NCBI RefSeq assembly: GCF_023898315.1
Contig: NC_064614.1
Coordinates: 73,482,501 to 73,546,500, forward strand
DNA: 64,000 nt
From: Schistocerca nitens
Taxonomy: Eukaryota > Arthropoda > Insecta > Orthoptera > Acrididae
Direction of reading: 5' to 3'
The notes beneath the pieces were generated by a model. That model was not told the DNA's origin. It did not search any database and worked only from the letters and a program-made list of their open reading frames with translations. Position 1 is the stretch's first letter. Every line of letters begins with the position of its first letter. Positions 45,401-55,222 of this stretch are shown piece by piece. The translations under genes and the position numbers were made by a program.

Positions 45401-45815
45401 TAACGTCTGTTGTCAATAAGGCAACAATCCAAAAATTTGAATGAAAAGTATGACCTCCAATACAAAATGATAAATGCGTCTGTAATTTTACATCCACTCC
45501 TTTACTCGATACTGCTCCTTTCACTTTCGTTTTGCCTAAAGGAAATGTAGGATAAATATTCTTTTTGTTACACTCGTTGAAAGTTTCCTCATTAATGACT
45601 GACATAGGTGAGCCAGAATCAATTACTGCTGAAAATTTCGATGAACCTATTTTAATTTCGATGACAGGATGTGAAATAATTTTCTGAACAACTGGTTTTT
45701 CCTGTAAAAGAGTGTCTCTAATATCGTCAAAAGTAATTACATTTTCGTGAATAACATTCTGCGTGTCAAAACTAGTGCTTGCGTTATTGGAAGATGCGTC
45801 CTGTACAGTATCTAG
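42435..45815 (-). CDS. pol: Pol polyprotein: protease, reverse transcriptase, RNase H, integrase
   Basis: Open without interruption from just after an in-frame TGA (45818-45816). The first ATG is at 45605 but lies inside the protease (AVIDSGSPMS), so the true product starts upstream, probably as a Gag-Pol fusion. Counting from that ATG: the second protease motif VILGMNFL is near 68-75; RT spans about 205-390 with catalytic YVDD at 356-359; RNase H has D505, E548 and D575; integrase has the HHCC zinc motif H725/H730/C760/C763 and catalytic D792, D852, E887 (35-residue D-to-E step), then a GPY-type module near the end. All catalytic residues I looked for are present. It would make and integrate the element's cDNA in the nucleus. 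Confidence 0.95.
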   Translation of the reverse strand, partial: LDTVQDASSNNASTSFDTQNVIHENVITFDDIRDTLLQEKPVVQKIISHPVIEIKIGSSKFSAVIDSGSPMSVINEETFNECNKKNIYPTFPLGKTKVKGAVSSKGVDVKLQTHLSFCIGGHTFHSNFWIVALLTTDVILGMNFLVQHDAVVDFQNSHLMLKDENVQLALEFQHSLSAEEQTINRTEVISATRNIDCNPTLFTDTYVHNYNTPDEADYDVMQMISDKVKQSSTNSDDERTQLHKILLQQAPVFDNIPGTMSGFMYEFQVKQHDTFKAKHYPIPYIHREQVKKELQDMLDQGIIEPAVSPYINPLHIVKKKDGSLRLVLDSRHINDIIINETDRPQTLEELLQKFHGTAIYSTLDLKSGFWQIQLHPNCRKYTAFLCFGDCYQFCKLPFGLTISSAAFIRGLNTILPTELKDRITTYVDDILIAEANWTEHNLILERLLQTFHAQGLTVNLSKSHFGKTSIKFLGHVISAEGIAPDPEKLQALRDITVPTTKKQLRSFLGLINFFRKFIHHSALDTPRLCQLTGKNTIWSWDKQAHSEFVNLKHALLNAPLLSHPDLTRNFSIATDSSNTALGVHIFQEIEEDGSTVIKNIAFASRILSPAERNYSVTELETLCVVWAFTRFRHFLYGRHTTVYTDHRAIQFLLSAKFTHDRLSRWKLYLQEFNFTIVHIPGTQNVIADALSRSLSNNQQDVADNFCKANFSVMYIQQVAFENFISSSLQDIAREQSKDNVWKEIKHLWQDKNNVTIRNHYTVRNDILFRRSHPDSNNWLLCIPDELINKLIWYTHLSYAHYGARKCFLILRQNCYFANMEKHIRRVLASCKICQKAKSDTTSHIPPLYPIVPVKLRHMAAVDIFGPIPRTNRGFCYIFVAVELTSKFVTFTPLRKTTAKTVSKAFVKHFLFHVGHVMKVISDNGSQFRSAIWTRMLRARNISPIYISKYHASSNPCERLMKEIGKLCRIYCHKRHVNWDTHIHSFQDVINSIPNESTMLSPYVILKNVEPPNKIKELVTFPTSRRLRHHEIIDIALNNIKRAAERRRRQQKQVCRRRDFHVGQKILVRTHYLSSKLKGKCSKFELLYAGPYRIRSIPHPNVVHVETLRTRKSKGNHHISNVKAFIE

Positions 45816-45818
45816 TCA
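45812..45818 (-). promoter_or_regulatory. Gag-Pol stop codon in readthrough context (TGA CTAG)
   Basis: On the minus strand the codons run ...AGA ATC TGA CTA GAT ACT. The nucleocapsid-like frame upstream and protease downstream are the same frame (the TGA is exactly 71 codons before the pol ATG at 45605). TGA followed by CTAG is a known efficient readthrough context in alphaviruses and some animal genes. Confidence 0.6.
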
Positions 45819-46289
45819 GATTCTATCTGACGTGTTATTACTATCATCACGAGGATGTTGTGGCATTTCTACAATTTGAACTGTCCTATTACTTCTTCCA
45901 GACGTATTACGCTCTGGATGATACCTACTGTCGGGTTCATTCATGAGAATAGGTTCTTGTGGATAATCTTGCTGTTGGTATGACCGACTGTTGTTAGATG
46001 TACGCTGAAAGCTATCGTCATTATTTTTACGTCTATCGTAATAGTCATTCCTATACGGTGCATTGCGATTGGAATTGAAAAACTGTCTTCTCTGTACGTA
46101 GTTATTCCTTTGCTGCCGTGCGTTACCATTTGTTGTATCAGGGACTATACGTGCACGCGGCGAAACATTAAAGCCTGGTTGACCTTGTGCATTCCATTGT
46201 TGGTTAGGTATTCTAACCGGCTGGTTTTCATGCTGTTGCAGTGAAAAACATCTATTGTTACCAAAATGTGGTTCCTGTTGCCAAAAATT
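45819..46289 (-). pseudogene. gag: Nucleocapsid-like end of gag, element 2
   Basis: An open stretch of 157 codons in the pol frame, bounded upstream by TAA (46292-46290) and downstream by the TGA at 45818. It is rich in Asn, Gln and Arg (NNYVQRRQFFNSNRN, DYYDRRKNNDD), like the RNA-binding end of Gag in element 1. There is no clear zinc knuckle. It is not in frame with the main gag ORF (46585-48672), and the region between has several stops, so the gag reading is broken in this copy. Confidence 0.65.
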
Positions 46290-46584
46290 TTACACACATT
46301 GATGATTACGATTTTATCTGTTATCAAAATTACGCTGGTGGTTCTGAAGTGCCTACTGAAAATTGTCACATTCGGTAAAATTTGTCTTATCGGGTTCTCA
46401 TTACTCATTTTTCTCAATTCTAGGAAGAGCAATAGTTAAAGAGCTGTTTTGATAGATATAAAGGATAGTAGAAGAGAACGCAGCAGTGCAGAAAACTAAA
46501 GATGAAACAGCACTACTACAGCTCGGGGCCCTATGCTCGCTACGGCACATATTCATTAAAGCGTAATGAATCCCCTGAGGTCTA

Positions 46585-48672
46585 TTACGCGCTGCAAATA
46601 AATTTCAGCTTTTGTGTTACAGGCAATGTCGGTAAAAATTCAGAAATAAATTGCTGTATCCATGCTAATTGTCGTTTCTGTATTACACTCAATGCTGATG
46701 AAAATACAATGGCAAATTGTCGTATCAGGTTCAAAGTTAGTTTCTGCATTACAGGTAATAGTGGTGAAAGTACGAAAATAAATCGACGTAACCAGTTCAA
46801 ATCGTGTATCTGTACTCTGTCATTATTATGTTCCTTAGATTTTCTTACAAATAAAAATTGCTCGTAATGTACGTTCTCGTCACTGAATTTAAGAAAACGT
46901 TCAGGTTTGTGTGAGAATCTGTTTGTCTGTGTCATTTCTGAATCTAAGTCCCGTACTCTCTGTAGATTACTCAAATTACACGCGCTGCGTGAGTCTGGCA
47001 AATGTTCGAAAAGTGGCGTCTGCTGTGATGTGTTATTAATTGAAATGTTTTTCATCTCTGTTACTTCCTGCTGTAAACTTGACAATTTTCTACGCAAGGT
47101 GTTGTTAGATGAATCGATCTCATTAATCGTCTGCTGTAAATTTTGAAATTCAGGTGTTTGATTAAATGAAACCGGTGTAGTATCGTCTGATTTATTGTCA
47201 TTAGTATTTTCGATGACGTCAATACGACTGGCCAATTCTTCACATTTTTCAGTCAGTATTTTAACCTGATCATCGGTTTTAGTGTCAGTGGCATTAATCT
47301 GGTTTTGCAATTTACGTGCAGTTTCGTTCAGTTTTCTAACGTCATCTTTGACGACATCGGAATCCTGTGTTAGCTCTAATTGTTCGAGTCTATCGGTCAC
47401 TGTTTGAATATTTGCTGTGTGTGTATCTGTTTTTGATTTTAGGTCAGAAATCTCATCACCTAATTCTGTGTTCGACTGTTCGAGAGTATTAATTTTGTCG
47501 GACACTGTAGCAATATTGTTGTCTACGTATGTTTTCGCCTTCGCAAACATTTTGCGTTTGTCTTCCTGTCTCTGTGCAGTGATTGTTTCCATTACCTGGC
47601 GTTTCACTTTATTTTGATCATCAATAAATTTACGAAAACGCGTATTACTGTTTTCTATGTGAAGACTAAGACGTTCGTTAATTTGTGTGTTCTGTTGTTC
47701 GAATTTCGCGTCAATCTTTTCATCCACTGTGCGCGAAAGTTCTACCGTCATTGCTTTAAATTCGTCGCGTAATTGTGTAGCTTTTTCAGAGCATTGTTTA
47801 GCGACTCCGCTAATTTCGTCTCTGAGTGTTTCTGTTGCAGCTGTTTGCAATTCCCTTAATTCCTGAGCAACAGACTTAATTTCTTCGCTACTTTTTCGCG
47901 AACAAGCCTCGATTTCCTCGCGTAACTGTTCCTTAGTGTCATGGCACTGCGCGGCAACGGCTCTAATTTGTTCACTAAGCTGTTTGAAATTTACATCATT
48001 GTTGTCTAATTTTTCACTAAATTTGTCTTGTTTTTCACTCTGTTGTTTGACCTGTTCATTAAGTTGTTTGAGATCCTCATTATTATTGTCTAGTTTCTCA
48101 CTAAGTTGTTTATTCATTTGCAGCAAAAATGCCATAATTGGATTCGACATAAAATCATCATTTCTATTCTCTGTACTAATTAATGGTGGATCTTTCTCTG
48201 TACAGTTTGACGGTGTATTTGCAATTGTCGCGTTTTGTGTGACCATTTGGTCATTCTGTACTTTACAAAAAGGTTTATCAGTCGGACGTACATTGTCAGA
48301 CACTATTTCGGAATTAAATAGATCCGGAGTACTTTCAGTACACTGATCATTTTCATTCGAAAAATTTTTCTGTGCGTTAGTTGAATTTTCCAAACCGGGT
48401 GTGTTAAGCTGGGCAGCGCTCATTACAATAGAGCTCCCCGCATCATCAATTGTCGTCAAATTAACAGAGGACATAACCGAGTTCGTTTGTTCATCATAAA
48501 GACAAAGGTCATCATTAGCGGTTGGAACGCACTGATTGTTAGTGAACGCAGGATTGTCATCATTACTCTGCGTTTCACAATTGCTATCGGTCATGTTTAA
48601 GTCGGTAATTTCGTTCATAATACCTCGCGATACACTATTCACAGTCTTTCGCGGCATTTTCACAATAGTCAC
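46585..48672 (-). pseudogene. gag: gag, N-terminal and partial capsid, element 2
   Basis: A 695-codon ORF starting about 210 bp after the primer-binding site. Residues of about 180-560 are a long coiled coil (KLDNNNEDLKQLNEQVKQQSEK and many similar heptads), as in Gag of element 1. Near residue 620 it enters the capsid region (KFSDENVHYEQFLFVRKS). It then repeats a ~22-residue segment three times (66-bp units at about 46606-46800: FVLSPLLPVMQKL, FSSALSVIQKR, FLPTLPVTQKL) and stops at KFICSA. The rest of the capsid is not recognisable downstream, so about 100 or more residues are missing. Gag from this copy should not assemble normally. Confidence 0.75.
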
Positions 48673-48847
48673 AATAAATCACAAAACAAATAAACACAAT
48701 GCAAAAGCAACAAACAAAATACAACAGAGCAACGAATTGCCGATGATCTGAGGAAAGAAAGTCACAAATTAATAAAAGCGTTGCGCCAAATTATAATTAT
48801 ATTTAAGCAATAAGAGCAGATATCTGACTGTTTTACAAAAGATTCAC

Positions 48848-48880
48848 ACGAAATACGATCCTGGACTGGGTGTCGCCAAG
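48848..48880 (-). other. Primer-binding site, element 2
   Basis: On the minus strand, TGGCGACACCCAGTCCAGGA follows the LTR end GGTTACA after two bases (CT). It begins with TGG like a tRNA 3'-end complement and resembles the site of element 1. Confidence 0.8.
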
Positions 48881-49833
48881 TGTAACCTTCCCACAAGATA
48901 AATTCGAATGACAATACTTAATAGAAATGGAGCCACAGCTAAGTGTAAACTCCCCACAAGAATATTAATCTCAACGAAATACGATCCTGGACCGGGTGTC
49001 GCCAAGTGTAACCTTCCCACAAGATAAATTCGAATGACAATACTTAATAGAAATGGAGCCACAGCTAAGTGTAACCTCCCCACAAGAAATATTAAAGACA
49101 ATACTTATTAGAAATGGAGCCAAGTGTAGCCTCCCGCAAAATATTAATGACAAAGACAATTAAATAAAAGCTCGCTATCTGACTCAAGTGCAAGTTCCCA
49201 TAAAATAATGAACGAGAATCCCATGACAATGAAACTACAGTGATACTCAAAAATCAATTTAACCAAAATGTCGGTCTTTGCCCTGTGCGAATTCAGAATA
49301 AATTTCTTACCTTATTAAAACTGCATGTCAAAATTCTGCTCTTATTGTTGGCTGCGGCTTGGAGGAAAAACATTGCAATTGCCTTTTTTTTTTTTTTATT
49401 AAAAAAAAATTTGTTAAAGGGAAATGGAGGGAATTTGAATGATTGTTTGTAAATTTGTTTTTAAATCCAAATTATTATTGGGGGCGATTTTTGAAAGTTA
49501 AATTACAATGAGTGGACCTTACATTATCTGATAAGCGCAAAGCTGCATAAACATTTATTTAATAAAATTATACCTTGTCCTGAATCTTGACCATCGCTGT
49601 GCCGACGCCCGCCGACGCAACTGCTACAGACATACTACTCTCCGCGACAGCTACCAACAGACTACTTTACGCGACTGCTCGCGACACACTACATTACCCG
49701 ACTGCTCGCGACACACTACATTACGCGACTGCTACCGAGATACAACTGTACTGCACTGCGCTTCGAGCGCAACTGCTCTGGTCAGAGATTCTACAATGTC
49801 TCAGCATCGCTGCCGCACAACATACGTGTTTCA
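48881..49833 (-). repeat. 5' LTR, element 2
   Basis: Same length (953 bp) as the 3' LTR and, by eye, identical. It includes the array of ~60-bp units and an internal copy of the primer-binding-site region at about 48965-49006. Downstream of the internal copy the LTR end sequence repeats and is followed by the external site. Confidence 0.95.
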
Positions 49834-49837
49834 ACCC

Positions 49838-50968
49838 TCCGTTTCAGTCTCCATAGTGAATTTGATGTTGGGATGTGTGGGTAAATTGACTTTCCTTGAC
49901 GTCTTGCTCAAGAGAAGGGCTGACGGCACCCCCGGTCATGGAGTGTATCGGAAGACAACGCACACTGATCTGTATTTGCACGCAGACAGCTGTCACCACC
50001 GTTCACAGAGGAATTGGGTACTTAAAACTTTACTACATAGGGCGCGCACTATCTTTGACGCAGAGTCTACCCCAGGAATTGGAACATCTGAGAACTGTAT
50101 TTCGAAAATATGGGTACTCAGAGTGGCAAATTGAACGTGCTCTCCGCCCAACCACTACAGCACAACCTGTGGAGATGGATGAAATCACGAGGGAGTAGGT
50201 AGGCACTGCGTTTATTCCATATAGAAGCGCACTCTCGAGGAAAATCGCCCGCATTTTGAAGAAACACCGGGACGGAACTGTGTTTTGTCCTCCGAATAAA
50301 ACTCGTGCACTGGTGGAGAGCGCCAAAGATGACCTCGGTATGAGGAAGGCCGGCGTGTACCAGATTCCGTGTCAATGTGGCAAGTCGTATATTGGTCAGA
50401 CGATGCGTACCGTCGAGGGTCGATGCCGTGAACACCAGAGGCAAACTCCACTGATGTATCCGAGCAAGTCGGCGGTCGCTGAACATTGTTTGTCGGAAAA
50501 TCACGCTATGGAGTATGAACGTTAGAGGATTCTGGTACAGACGTCGAGATACTGGGACAGCGTTGTTAGAGAGGCCATCGAAATTCGCACCAATGACGAC
50601 CTCATAAACCGTGACTGTGGCTATAATCTTAGCAGGGCTTGGGAACCAGTTGTGACGACCACGGCGGACAGAACCATCACAACGACGTCATCTCAGACGC
50701 CGTCGTAATCTGTTCCACCGCGCGACCGTGGCGCGGGGCGCGGACGGCGGAGGGAGTGCGCCGCGGGCGGAGGGAACTTAAATCGGCCGCCGCCGCGACC
50801 GAACCCAGTTCCCCCTGAGCAGCCATAGCGTACGGATCTCCGTACCGGCACGTTCACAGGAGCTCAGTCCGTCAGTTCACCTGATGATGGCGACATGTAT
50901 GATCGCCGAAATATTGTGCCCGTTGGACACTGTAGACCGGCAATACACCCGTGGATATTTTGATTATC
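49838..50968 (+). mobile_element. Penelope-like element, right fragment (plus strand)
   Basis: It opens inside the RT C-terminus (LTFLDVLLKRRADGTPGHGVYRKTTHTD) and continues, after a frameshift near 50070 and a TAG at 50196-50198, into FIPYRSALSRKIARILKKHRDGTVF. The GIY-YIG nuclease is at 50350-50520: GMRKAGVYQIPCQCGKSYIGQT supplies GVY and YIG, then the catalytic-type R/E region (GRCREHQRQ). A TAG at 50523-50525 truncates it, and C-terminal residues (RAWEP) continue in frame. The GC-rich 3' UTR follows, ending GATATTTTGATTATCAA. Only the 3' third of a Penelope element is present, in mirror orientation to 36356-37717. Confidence 0.85.
50870..50960 (+). ncRNA. Hammerhead-ribozyme-like motif, right Penelope copy
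   Basis: CTGATGA (50881-50887), helix II GGCG/CGCC (50889-50892 with 50904-50907), GAAA (50908-50911), and helix III TATTG/CAATA (50912-50916 with 50941-50945). The base after CAATA is C here where a cleavable hammerhead needs U; the left copy has U. An extra U precedes helix II, and helix I has only about three pairs. Confidence 0.4.
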
Positions 50969-51630
50969 AAACACGCCAGGAGAAACTCTAGAACAGTGTA
51001 ATAATGTTCCAAATACCGAGTCTTGATGTTCTAAAATTAATAGTTTACGGAAAAATGCCGTGTTAAGAGAAAAGTCAGAGGCGCTAAATAATGGACTTAG
51101 AAATTTGAACATTTGTTTTATGCTTCAGTACACTCCAAAATTAATAACAGAGAGTCCACGTTAATCTACCTCTTATAGTTTTTGAGTAATTAAATAAAAG
51201 CTAATTTTGTAACTAAAATGTACCTAAGTGTTGTAGATTAAGTACTTGAAATTTTAATGATAGCGGATTTTGGTTAAACCAGATGATCAAATATATCTAA
51301 TAATAGAGCTACACCAAGTTTAACACTCGTAACATAAATAGCAACTGATATAAGTCTTAGCAAAGGTATGGTCCAGAGGTAACAATCTACCGTTAGTTCC
51401 ACCAAACAAATTCTATTAAGCAAAGTTTTCATTCTAGCGAGCTGAAACTTTCTATGTGCTTTCAAACTGCTTGTCTGCATATTAGCAAAAATTAAGAAGT
51501 TTCTGAAGTAATTGATACCTATATTAATAAAGATTATGTGCCCGAGATAGCGGTCATTTGAAAACTGCCGCCGTATGCAAGTAGACAGAGACAACAGATG
51601 TTTTTTCAGCAGTCAGCACCGGCACCTTAC
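50969..51630. other. No recognisable feature
   Basis: AT-rich, apparently unique. No motif or repeat recognised. Confidence 0.5.
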
Positions 51631-51960
51631 AAATGCAGCCCCTGCAGCAGTAGGAAGGTTCACTTCGCTCCCAGACACTGTGAGGTCCACGCCAGTTAAA
51701 CGTCCGGTCGCGCTCTGCCTCGGATGACGTCAGAGCCGAGCTGTGACAAGCGCGTATTTGGCAGCGAAAACGGATAGTGATCTCGCGCGAAACTATACAC
51801 CGTCCTGGATAGTGCGCAATTCGGTAAAATAACTGTTAGTGTGCCGTCCGTGTGAAATTCAATTCTGCGTCGCAAGCGGTGAATTTATTTCCACTTTTAT
51901 GGCGAGCATTAATTTTTGAAAATTTATTGCGTACTTTCAATTGAGTGGTTAGTCAGGGCG
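51631..51960. promoter_or_regulatory. CpG-richer unique stretch with a CRE palindrome
   Basis: This is locally richer in GC and CpG than its surroundings. It contains TGACGTCA (51725-51732), the full cAMP-response-element palindrome, and no repeat I can identify. It could be a host promoter or 5' exon, or chance; no ORF or splice structure supports a gene. Confidence 0.25.
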
Positions 51961-52366
51961 AAAAACAATCTGTAGGAAGTTACTGTAGAGGTCGCCTCTG
52001 AAGTCCTAAAGGTGCTGTTAGATTAGAAAGACCTGTTTTAGACTGAACATAATGCAATTTTAAGTGTTGTTTGTGAGAAACTTTAATTAAATCAAATCAT
52101 GAGTGGAACTTTAAACTTTTACTGAAGTCATAGTCCTGATCCCGCAAAGAAAAGGGAAATATACACTTTTCTTTTAGTGGGCTGGACCGGAATGTGGCCG
52201 AGCAGACTGGAAACTAAGGTCAGTATGTTTCCCTTAGGCTTTCTGGCTGACCACCAAATTAGTTGCCAGGCTAACGTGATTAAAGACGGCATCAAAACTT
52301 TAAATTAGTGAAGTAACGTACTCACTGCCCCACAATTAGTGTGTGCGGCCTGCCGGCAGGCGGAAG
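51961..52366. other. No recognisable feature
   Basis: Unique-looking sequence leading to a SINE; nothing recognised. Confidence 0.5.
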
Positions 52367-52569
52367 AAAAAAATGGTTCAAATGGCTCTAAGCACTATAG
52401 TACTTATTATCTGAGGTCATCAGTCCCCTAGAACTTAGAACTACTTAAACCTAACTAACCTAAGGACATCATACACATCCATGCCCGAGGCAGGATTGAA
52501 AACTGCCACCGTAGCAGTCGCGCGGTTCCGGACTGATGCGCCTACAACCGCTCGGTCACAATGGCCGGC
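52367..52569 (-). mobile_element. SINE, family A
   Basis: Reverse-oriented copy from GGCCATTGTGACCGAGCGG to ...TAGAGCCATTTGAACCATTTTTTTC. The B box is mutated (TTTTCAATCC). No clean target duplication was found. Confidence 0.9.
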
Positions 52570-52949
52570 ACCACGCTGGAGACTGAACAGGTTTGCGCAT
52601 CTTGTTGCGATGCTTACAGATGCTTCGTCCGACGACTCACCATCCTTTTGTTCACTGCCAGGTTTACGTAGATATTCTGCAAGCGCCTGTGAATATCTGC
52701 GATGCTCTGATTTTCCGCCACAAGAAACTCAGTGACAGCTCTCTGCTTGGAACGCACCTTCGTCACATACGCTATTTTGAAGGGTACGTATGACGCCGCC
52801 ACCTATCGGAATTTCATGAAACTGTTGAGGCTGAAGCAAGAATATACCACGATGTCGCACAACGAAATTCCGCATTTTTTCAAACGAAATTGACTCAGAA
52901 TAAAATGTGTTACAGTACTTATTGAACACTCCTCGCACAATGTTGCTTC

Positions 52950-53040
52950 AGACATTAACGCACGTGGTAACATACGAAAACTTGCGCCAGACCGGGACTT
53001 GAAACCGGATTTCTCGCTATACTCGAGCACACATCAAGTG
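52950..53040 (-). mobile_element. SINE, family D fragment
   Basis: On the minus strand: GAGAAATCCGGTTTCAAGTCCCGGTCTGGCGCAAGTTTTCG, the T-arm and tail start of family D. Confidence 0.55.
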
Positions 53041-53121
53041 TCCCTCTCTGGCGGGAATCACATTGTTTGCGAGCATTAGGATATGTGGACTAGTGTGACT
53101 TATGGTAGTTTGGGTCGGTTA

Positions 53122-53460
53122 TGGAGGTGTCCTCGGACAGCCGAGTGGTTAAGGCGACTACTTACGTTTAGCAGTAAATCCCGGTCCGAGTTCTGGTCGG
53201 GCACAAGTTTTCAAAAATGGTTCAAATGGCTCTGAGCACTATGGGACTTAACTTCTAAGGTCGTCTGTCCCCTAGAACTTAGAAGTACTAAAACGTAACT
53301 AACCTAAGGACACCACACACATCCATGCCCGAAGCAGGATTCGAACCTGCGACCGTAGCGGTCGCGCGGTTCCAGACTGTAGAGCCTAGAACCGCTCGGC
53401 CACCCCGGCCGGCACAAGTTTTCATATCTCACTGATAAACTGTACAGCTGCACCTAATTT
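53122..53460 (+). mobile_element. SINE, family D, interrupted by a family A SINE
   Basis: GTGTCCTCGGACAGCCGAGTGGTTAAGGCGAC...GGTCCGAGTTCTGGTCGGGCACAAGTTTTC is a tRNA-Leu-like head. The tail resumes after the inserted SINE at 53412 with CACAAGTTTTCATATC and AACTGTACAGCTG. Confidence 0.75.
53213..53411 (-). mobile_element. SINE, family A, nested in family D
   Basis: Complete reverse-oriented copy with a 12-bp duplication GCACAAGTTTTC (53201-53212 and 53412-53423). Confidence 0.95.
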
Positions 53461-53761
53461 AGATTCGCAATTTGAAAATCAAATTTGGTAACACTTAATG
53501 AGCAGCTGGCGATCGTCACGCCATGTCCATTCCTGGCTAAATAAATGCCGCAAATTTAGTAAATGCGTCGAATTGGTATATTGTACATAGGATCTGACAG
53601 TAGTTTCTCGCAGTTTAATTTTTAACCTGTTAATACTAGGGCATCGGGAAAGGAACTGGAATTTGAATAATTAAATTAGCGATATGGCTAAGCCAAAGTT
53701 TATTACATACGTTAATCAGTTGCGCTCTTAAGGTATTTTTCCACATAAAAGCCACTGAAAT

Positions 53762-54700
53762 TCATGCATTTGCCGTAGCGGGGCTCATGTTTCTCAATAC
53801 CGTCTCTGTACTATTCTGCCAGCCGAGATTGTAACGATTAGTTTTTAGCGGCATGCAGTTCGTTATCAGCATCAAAGCATTGTGTAGTGAGCTATGTTCT
53901 GGGGCGAGGTGGTAGTCGCTCGGCGCCAAATTGGAGATGTACAGCGGATCATCAAACAAATGCCTCACATCCAAAATCTCGTTGAAGTTCTGTGGTGCAT
54001 GTGGCCGTTTGCTGACTTGCATAGAAGTGAAATACAAAACTTTTGCGCGAAGTTTCCCCCGACGCTTGTTTTGTATCGCCCGCCTTCACTTTTTCAGTGT
54101 TTGACAATACCTCTCCGAGTTAATTTTTGTGCCACTTTCAAGGGAATCACTCCCTCAGAGTCCCAAAACACAGTAGCGATTATCTTCCTTGCGGACAGCT
54201 TTCGCAGACTCTTCTTGATCTCTTGAGAGCATTTGTGTGTCATTCCACTGACCGTCTTTCCGTTTCACATCTGACATGCTTCAAAAGAGACTCGTTCCCG
54301 TTACAAAATGGTGGGTCAATTTGTTTCCATTTGTTGTAGAGATCTGCTAGGAAGCTCAGTGTTGCAACCAGTCTCCGTTTTCTGTGGTCTTCCGTTAGGA
54401 TCTATCGGAACTCACCTGGCACAAAATATGTGGTAACCAAGCTTTTTCGCCATAATTTAATGCTGAAACTCCTTGAAATTTGGGAAAAATGTTGTGACAG
54501 TTCTGTAATCATAAAACGACGATATTCACGAATTTTGTCGTTGATTTTTATCACTAGTTTGCCAGACGCAAGACTAGGACAACCACTGCACTCCTCATCG
54601 CGAATATTGGTACAGACATTTCTTTTTAAATCGATGAACCATCGCCTCGACCGACTTTCACTCGTTAGGCTACTCCTTTTCTGTACAATTAACAAATGTC
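53762..54700 (-). pseudogene. Decayed mariner-like transposase
   Basis: Minus-strand fragments in order: 54402-54695 (RRWFIDLKRNVCTN, SGCPSLASGK and ITELSQHFSQIS, the two helix-turn-helix regions of a mariner), about 54130-54200 (LSARKIIATVFWDSEGVI), and about 53900 (SNLAPSDYHL, the last catalytic motif). There are many stops and frameshifts. Terminal repeats were not found. Confidence 0.7.
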
Positions 54701-55210
54701 GCGGTAAATTTCAGTTGGTTTGCAGTTTTTTGCCAGCAAACACCTAATCACAGATTGCATGTCAGAAGTGGTGCAAATTTTAACACGCCACAAAAAAGCA
54801 AAGTGGCAGGGACACAGACCACACGCTACACACAGTTGGATGCTTACTGAGTGTAGGAACGTTATGGCACCAAGTACCTGCTATAGCCCTGCCCACCGCC
54901 GCCATGGACCAAAATGATTGTTGAATAATCGAACAGTTTTGAAATCTCGCGTGAAGCCTAATTTACACGGCGATGCAAGGTTGTTAGTAACTGGTCTAAC
55001 ATCCACTGCTTATGCGCGACGCACGTTTTCTGTGACTCATTGATGAAACTAAACAGTTGCGGTTTGTTCCAACTTTGGCTATAGTAGTTACCCGTTTTTT
55101 GAGTTTACGCATCGAGGTGGTAGAGCTGCACTGGAGTCTGAAGTGCGGATTTGTACGCTAAGCAGTCTCAGTGAAGTTGTCTCCAAAAACGAACAGTGAC
55201 GTGTTATTGC
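54701..55210. other. No recognisable feature
   Basis: Unique-looking sequence; nothing recognised. Confidence 0.45.
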
Positions 55211-55222
55211 GCTTGGGGCCGT

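Larger units (their letters stand above)
37722..49833 (-). mobile_element. Gypsy-like LTR retrotransposon 2 (12.1 kb), recent
   Basis: Two 953-bp direct repeats (37722-38674 and 48881-49833) that look identical bound a minus-strand gag-pol. A 4-bp target duplication ACCC (37718-37721 and 49834-49837) flanks it, as usual for Ty3/gypsy elements. The order on the minus strand is 5' LTR (right), primer-binding site, gag, stop, protease-RT-RNase H-integrase, a 3.7-kb noncoding region, polypurine tract and 3' LTR (left). The integrase-last order also indicates Ty3/gypsy. Identical LTRs mean very recent insertion. Pol is intact but gag is defective, so the copy probably moved with help from another. 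Confidence 0.95.

Noticed and set aside
47936..48346. Open frame on the plus strand rich in Ser, Leu and Cys
   Set aside because: It is the antisense shadow of the gag coiled coil, with low-complexity residues that follow from the sense codons.
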